Source: Bacteroidales bacterium UBA4293 (GTDB lineage: Bacteria; Bacteroidota; Bacteroidia; Bacteroidales; Bacteroidaceae). Taken from it: a stretch of DNA of 64,000 nucleotides. Below are positions 60,177-64,000 of this stretch, one piece after another. The first letter of the stretch is position 1. The number at the start of each line of letters is the position of its first letter. The stretch is from the NCBI GenBank assembly GCA_002395835.1, contig DGVD01000019.1, forward strand, positions 14,445 through 78,444, given 5' to 3'. The notes beneath the pieces are model-generated. The model was not told the DNA's origin. It did no database searches and saw nothing but the letters and a program-made list of their open reading frames with translations. A program made the position numbers and the translations under genes.

Positions 60177-61433
60177 ATGCAAAGATTAAAGGAAAGAATA
60201 AACATCCCCTCAAAGTACCTCTTTTACCTCCTGGCAGGCCTACTTCTAGCAGGCTGTATCTACCTGTTTTTTAGTGGAAAGGATAAAACGTATGACCCCA
60301 TTCCTCACTACCCTCCCCTGGAAAGGAAGTTGGTAGAACGCACGGAAAAGTTCTTGAACAAGCAAGGTCTGCGGGACGACCAACTGGGTCTGTACATCTA
60401 CGACCTGACCAGCGACGAGGAATTTTATTCGAAAAATGAGCAACGGCTCATGCCGCCTGCGTCCTGCACCAAACTGGTTACTGCCATCTCCAGCATCCGG
60501 CTTTTCGGTCTGGATTTCACCTTCTGGGACTCCCTCTTTTACCAAGGGTATATAGAAGACGGTACGCTTTACGGAGACCTGGTAGTAAAGGCTGATGCCG
60601 ACCCCGGACTATGGGATTTCAAGGAGCTGGAAGAAGCGATAAAAGCACTGAATGTCCACACCATCTACGGAACCGTGCAGCTCAGATCTCCGCTGAAAGC
60701 ACCCCTGAGAATGCATCACAGCTGGAGCCGGAACGACCTGAAACACACCCAGCTCCCGATACTTTTCCAGGGAGAAGAAGCCGTAAAAAGGAGTCTGAAA
60801 GAGGAAGTGAAAGCACAAGGAATTTCTTTCAACGAACAAGTCCCTGTTGTGCATAAACCGCTTAACCTGAACTATATAGGAGCTACCAGCCACAGTCTTC
60901 GAGAGGTGCTCACCCCGATGCTTCTGTTCAGCAACAATGCCTTAGCCCAATGCATCTGGACCTCGCTGAACAGCCAATTCCGCTTGTTGGACCCCAACCA
61001 AGAATTACCACAGGATTACCTTCTAGACTTTATAGGAAAAGAGCTGAAAATGCCACCCTACCGCTATACACTAAGCGACCCCAGTGGCTTGTCCCCCGAA
61101 AACCGACTGAGCCCCAAGTTCCTGACCGATTTACTCCACTGGGCCTACCAGCAAGAAGACATTCGCACCTTCCTCCTGGAAGAAGCCCTGCCTGTACCCG
61201 GAGAGGGAGAACGAACCGGTTCCTTACGCTGGCGCATGGAACGAGGCCCTGCCGTGGGAAGGGTATTTGCAAAAACAGGAACACTGAACCGATTGAAGAC
61301 TACCACCCTGTCGGGCTACCTTCTCACAGCAGCAGGACACACCCTAGCCTTTTCCATCATGAACCAGAACATGAACCTGGAAGACAGCAGGAAGTTTCAA
61401 GATCAGCTCTGCACGGAACTGACCCGGCCTTAA
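60177..61433 (+). CDS. dacB: D-alanyl-D-alanine carboxypeptidase, PBP4/S13 family
   Basis: This 418-residue protein has an N-terminal membrane segment with a possible lipobox (LLAGC, Cys27). The S13 motifs are S96-x-x-K99 (PPASCTKL), S252-x-N254 (LFSNNALAQ) and KTG in FAKTGTL. It trims peptidoglycan stem peptides or acts as endopeptidase in the periplasm. The first ATG giving the membrane segment is 60177; longer readings run antisense through the TPR gene. The last four bases overlap the convergent cysE gene. Confidence 0.9.
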   Translation: MQRLKERINIPSKYLFYLLAGLLLAGCIYLFFSGKDKTYDPIPHYPPLERKLVERTEKFLNKQGLRDDQLGLYIYDLTSDEEFYSKNEQRLMPPASCTKLVTAISSIRLFGLDFTFWDSLFYQGYIEDGTLYGDLVVKADADPGLWDFKELEEAIKALNVHTIYGTVQLRSPLKAPLRMHHSWSRNDLKHTQLPILFQGEEAVKRSLKEEVKAQGISFNEQVPVVHKPLNLNYIGATSHSLREVLTPMLLFSNNALAQCIWTSLNSQFRLLDPNQELPQDYLLDFIGKELKMPPYRYTLSDPSGLSPENRLSPKFLTDLLHWAYQQEDIRTFLLEEALPVPGEGERTGSLRWRMERGPAVGRVFAKTGTLNRLKTTTLSGYLLTAAGHTLAFSIMNQNMNLEDSRKFQDQLCTELTRP

Positions 61434-62182
61434 ATGCCCTCTCCATCGGCAAACGTAGGCATTTCCAAAGCCTTCGTCTGCAAGATTCTGGAGTGTGGAG
61501 GCACATCGTGCGTGAGCCAGATATTACCCCCTACGATGGTATCGTGCCCTATGGTTACCCTACCCAGAATGGAGGTGTTAGAATACACCGTAACATTATC
61601 CTCCAGAATAGGGTGACGAGGAATATCCATGGGAAGTCCATCCTGATCGTACTTGAAATTCCGGGCACCCAAGGTCACACCCTGATAGAGCACCACATGG
61701 TCCCCGATAATAGAAGTAGCCCCAATGACGATACCCGTTCCATGGTCGAAGCAGAAATACTCCCCTATCCGAGCTGCCGGATGAATATCCACCCCCGTAC
61801 TACTATGAGCCATTTCCGTGAGCAGCCTGGGAAGCAAAGGAACCCCCAGTTCATGTAAGGTATGTGCGGTACGGTAGTGCAGCATGACCGTGGTAAGCGG
61901 GTAACAAAGAATCACCTCCTCCAGGCTCTCCACAGCCGGGTCGTTTTCCCTCACCGCTTCCACATCCGTGTGAAGCAGCCTCAAGATCTCGTCCAGCTGA
62001 AGCATAAACGCATCAGCCACCTTACACCCCTCTATTCCATGCACATTCCGGAGCACGTCCAAAAGGACATCCTTGATGTAGACCCGGACATCCGTACGCA
62101 TTTCTGCGAACTCCGGGAAAGCCGCATCCCGAATCAAAGAAACCAGGTTCTCCAGCTGCTCCTTAACCGATGTATATTTCAT
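61430..62182 (-). CDS. cysE: Serine O-acetyltransferase
   Basis: This 250-residue enzyme makes O-acetylserine from serine and acetyl-CoA. The N-terminal helical domain (about 1-135) is followed by a left-handed beta-helix with hexapeptide turns (VDIHPAARIG, CFDHGTGIVIGATSIIGDH, VYSNTSILGRVTIGHDTIVGG); the catalytic His/Asp region is FDHGTG. It lies six bases downstream of cysK on the same strand, so O-acetylserine production and use are coupled. Confidence 0.92.
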   Translation of the reverse strand: MKYTSVKEQLENLVSLIRDAAFPEFAEMRTDVRVYIKDVLLDVLRNVHGIEGCKVADAFMLQLDEILRLLHTDVEAVRENDPAVESLEEVILCYPLTTVMLHYRTAHTLHELGVPLLPRLLTEMAHSSTGVDIHPAARIGEYFCFDHGTGIVIGATSIIGDHVVLYQGVTLGARNFKYDQDGLPMDIPRHPILEDNVTVYSNTSILGRVTIGHDTIVGGNIWLTHDVPPHSRILQTKALEMPTFADGEGI

Positions 62183-62188
62183 GACAAA

Positions 62189-63103
62189 TCAACCAAAAAT
62201 TCCGGTGGACAAATAACGTTCTCCTGTATCAGGAAGCAAGACCACAATGGTTTTCCCTGCATTCACTGGCAGTTTAGACTGTTCCCACGCTTCATAAAAA
62301 GCAGCTCCAGAAGAGATTCCCACCAACAAACCTTTCTCTTTTGCTAAAAAAACGGCAGCTTCAATGGCAGCGGAGTCGCTCATGGTACGTACTTCATCCA
62401 CCACCGAACCATCATAGGTTTCTGGGATAAAACCAGCCCCAATGCCTTGAATCTTATGCTTACCAGATTTACCTCCTGAAAGGACGGGAGAGTTCAACGG
62501 CTCTACAGCTATCACCTTCACCTCAGGGTTATGAGCCTTCAAACATCTGCCCACACCACTGATGGTACCACCCGTTCCTGCACCGGCAATAAAGATATCC
62601 ACCTTACCCTCTGTATCTTTCCAGATTTCCTCACCCGTGGTTCTTTCATGAGCCGCAGGATTAGCCGGGTTAACGAACTGTCCCAGGATGACCGCACCGG
62701 GAATTTCATTTTTCAGTTCCTCTGCCCTACGGATGGCTCCACTCATCCCCTCAGAGGCTGGAGTGAGCTCCAGTTCAGCTCCATAAGCCTTCAGTAGATT
62801 TCTGCGTTCCAGACTCATACTTTCAGGCATGGTCAAGATAACCCGGTACCCTTTTACCTTACCTATCCAAGCCAGACCCACACCCGTATTTCCACTGGTA
62901 GGCTCTATAATGGTAGCTCCCGGTTTCAATATCCCCTTAGCCTCAGCATCTTCTATCATGCTCAGAGCCACACGGTCCTTGACACTGCCACCGGGGTTGA
63001 ACAATTCCAATTTCAACAACAATCTGGCCTTTTGATGACCCAGGTCCTTTATTTCCAAAAGTGGGGTATTCCCAATTAGTTCCGTCAAATTCTGGTAAAT
63101 CAT
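62189..63103 (-). CDS. cysK: Cysteine synthase A (O-acetylserine sulfhydrylase)
   Basis: This 304-residue PLP enzyme makes cysteine from O-acetylserine and sulfide. The PLP lysine is in PGGSVKDR, the substrate loop is EPTSGNTGVG, and the phosphate cup is GAGTGGTISGVGR. The C-terminal GISSGAAFYEAWE region is conserved. Full length; first gene of the cysK-cysE operon. Confidence 0.95.
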   Translation of the reverse strand: MIYQNLTELIGNTPLLEIKDLGHQKARLLLKLELFNPGGSVKDRVALSMIEDAEAKGILKPGATIIEPTSGNTGVGLAWIGKVKGYRVILTMPESMSLERRNLLKAYGAELELTPASEGMSGAIRRAEELKNEIPGAVILGQFVNPANPAAHERTTGEEIWKDTEGKVDIFIAGAGTGGTISGVGRCLKAHNPEVKVIAVEPLNSPVLSGGKSGKHKIQGIGAGFIPETYDGSVVDEVRTMSDSAAIEAAVFLAKEKGLLVGISSGAAFYEAWEQSKLPVNAGKTIVVLLPDTGERYLSTGIFG

Positions 63104-63122
63104 AATTCTGTAGTATTTGTAT

Positions 63123-63890
63123 TTAATATCTGTTATTTATATCCCGTTTCATGGCTTCAGTAAAAATCCGAATCTCCTCCTCGTTTTTGTCCTTCGTCTG
63201 AATCAGGTTAATATGCTTCATACAAGCCATCTGCATCTTGTAGCAGAAATAATACAGCCCCAATGCCAGAAGGTTAGCAACACCAGGCAGGGCCTCCATG
63301 GCAAAGCAGATGGAATCATAGATACCATGCATCATGAAAGGCACAAACCAGATGAGACACTTGTATTTTCCATATTTCTCCTTATCGAAATGCACCAGAG
63401 AATAGAAGAAGCCCATCATCACAGCAAAGGCATAGTGTCCCGGAACAGCAAAGATGGCCCGGGTGACAGCCGTTCCCAAGAAGGCATCACCAGAGGCAAA
63501 AAGGTACTGGATGTTTTCTATTCCGGCAAAACCCATGCCCACACAAACCGCATAGACAATGCCATCGAAACGCTCATCGAAATGAGGATTATTTCGCAGC
63601 AGGAGCCACAGCATAATCAGTTTAGCCGTTTCCTCGGGAAGAGCAGCCTTATAGAAGGCGGTATAAATGCCATTCAAGACTCCGTTTCCATCGAACATAT
63701 GAGTCTCGAACGGTTCCAGCAAAGCAGAAAACAACAAGGTCAATGCGGTAGACAAGACCCCATACCACACCCCTTTCAGAATCATGGACAAAGGCTCCGG
63801 ATGGTTTCTATCCTTATACTGAATAAACGCTACCAAAAGGAAAGCCGGAAGGATAGCGCAAAAAATAATAATCAATACATAGGTAGACAT
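63123..63890 (-). CDS. PrsW-family intramembrane protease
   Basis: This 255-residue protein has about seven TM segments. It carries the PrsW motifs: the glutamate pair in LPEETAKL, FDGIVYAVCVGMGFAGIENI, VPGHYAFAVMMG and FMMHGIYDS, whose Glu and His residues form the metal or catalytic site of the CAAX/PrsW superfamily. In Bacillus the homologue cleaves an anti-sigma factor; the local substrate is unknown. The C-terminus is a Lys/Glu-rich cytoplasmic tail. It is 19 bases upstream of cysK. Confidence 0.85.
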   Translation of the reverse strand: MSTYVLIIIFCAILPAFLLVAFIQYKDRNHPEPLSMILKGVWYGVLSTALTLLFSALLEPFETHMFDGNGVLNGIYTAFYKAALPEETAKLIMLWLLLRNNPHFDERFDGIVYAVCVGMGFAGIENIQYLFASGDAFLGTAVTRAIFAVPGHYAFAVMMGFFYSLVHFDKEKYGKYKCLIWFVPFMMHGIYDSICFAMEALPGVANLLALGLYYFCYKMQMACMKHINLIQTKDKNEEEIRIFTEAMKRDINNRY

Positions 63891-63918
63891 AGGCTTTCTG
63901 ATTTCTGCTGGTTAACAA

Positions 63919-63951
63919 AACAGGGAATGGACTTAAAGTTCATTCCCTGTT
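63919..63951 (-). terminator. Terminator upstream of the PrsW gene
   Basis: AACAGGGAATG (63919-63929) pairs with CATTCCCTGTT (63941-63951); the minus-strand continuation is TTTTG. It lies downstream of a gene that enters from the right edge. Confidence 0.7.
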
Positions 63952-63981
63952 CATTATTTCAAGGATTTAACTTGCTAAGGA

Positions 63982-64000
63982 TTATTTCAGCTTAGTATAG
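63982..64000 (-). CDS. Possible 3' end of a gene entering from the right edge
   Basis: The last bases on the minus strand read YTKLK followed by TAA at 63984-63982, 30 bases before a terminator hairpin. Only five codons are visible, so neither family nor reality can be proven; the terminator makes it likely. Confidence 0.3.

Overview
The window is chromosomal DNA from a member of the Bacteroidales, most likely Bacteroides, Phocaeicola or a close relative. The evidence is SusC/SusD pairs, a SusR-type regulator, a DUF6261 relic, a DUF4954 gene, a Bacteroides-type MobV relaxase, TAnnTTTG promoter elements and weak ribosome-binding sites. No rRNA, tRNA, intact insertion sequence or CRISPR array was seen.

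Layout. (1) 1-7.1 kb is a decayed mobilizable island: a cut-off winged-helix gene, a MobV relaxase, four cargo genes (nuclease-like, unknown, lipoprotein, TonB-like), a DUF6261 gene with two in-frame stops, and a tyrosine integrase and an excisionase-like gene that are both frameshifted. (2) 7.2-12.7 kb carries dnaK, a DUF4954 beta-helix protein, a Fur-family regulator and a membrane acyltransferase. (3) 13.1-20.9 kb is one long plus-strand operon: TolC, HlyD-type adaptor, MacB-type ATPase and permease, LytS/LytTR two-component system, a DUF4468 protein and a 56-residue membrane protein. (4) 21.2-25.3 kb has a NapH/NapG-like membrane polyferredoxin, an iron-sulfur aldo/keto reductase and an S1/P1-like metallohydrolase. 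(5) 25.5-39.1 kb is an alpha-glucan type polysaccharide utilization locus: GH13, SusR-like sensor, SusC, SusD, an (alpha/alpha)6 glycosidase with carbohydrate-binding-like tail, and GH31. A histidine acid phosphatase follows. (6) 40.6-50.4 kb mixes queuosine precursor genes (queE, queD, queC) with a divergent L-arabinose cluster (araB-araA facing transporter-araD-HAD phosphatase) and a MATE pump. queC sits two bases behind the arabinose operon. (7) 50.9-57.6 kb is accessory DNA rich in palindromes. It holds a compact peptide-maturation cluster: a 43-residue Cys-containing precursor, a hairpin attenuator, a small membrane protein, a radical SAM/SPASM enzyme with an N-terminal recognition domain, a TatD-like hydrolase and a second tiny Cys-containing frame. 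Near-identical 95-101 bp palindromes lie on each side. (8) 57.6-64 kb is housekeeping-like: C10 protease lipoprotein, TPR protein, PBP4-type carboxypeptidase, cysE-cysK and a PrsW-like protease.

The most interesting candidate is the 53.2-56.0 kb peptide cluster. By layout it should make a small ribosomally encoded, radical-SAM-modified peptide: precursor transcribed first, a hairpin limiting read-through, then the maturase translationally coupled to a metal hydrolase. Two related inverted repeats at its divergent promoter region suggest a dedicated repressor. Other structural oddities are a four-site inverted array with exact 105 bp spacing near the left end, a 202 bp element with 38 bp perfect arms, and two TAR stop codons at what look like former Gln positions in the DUF6261 relic.
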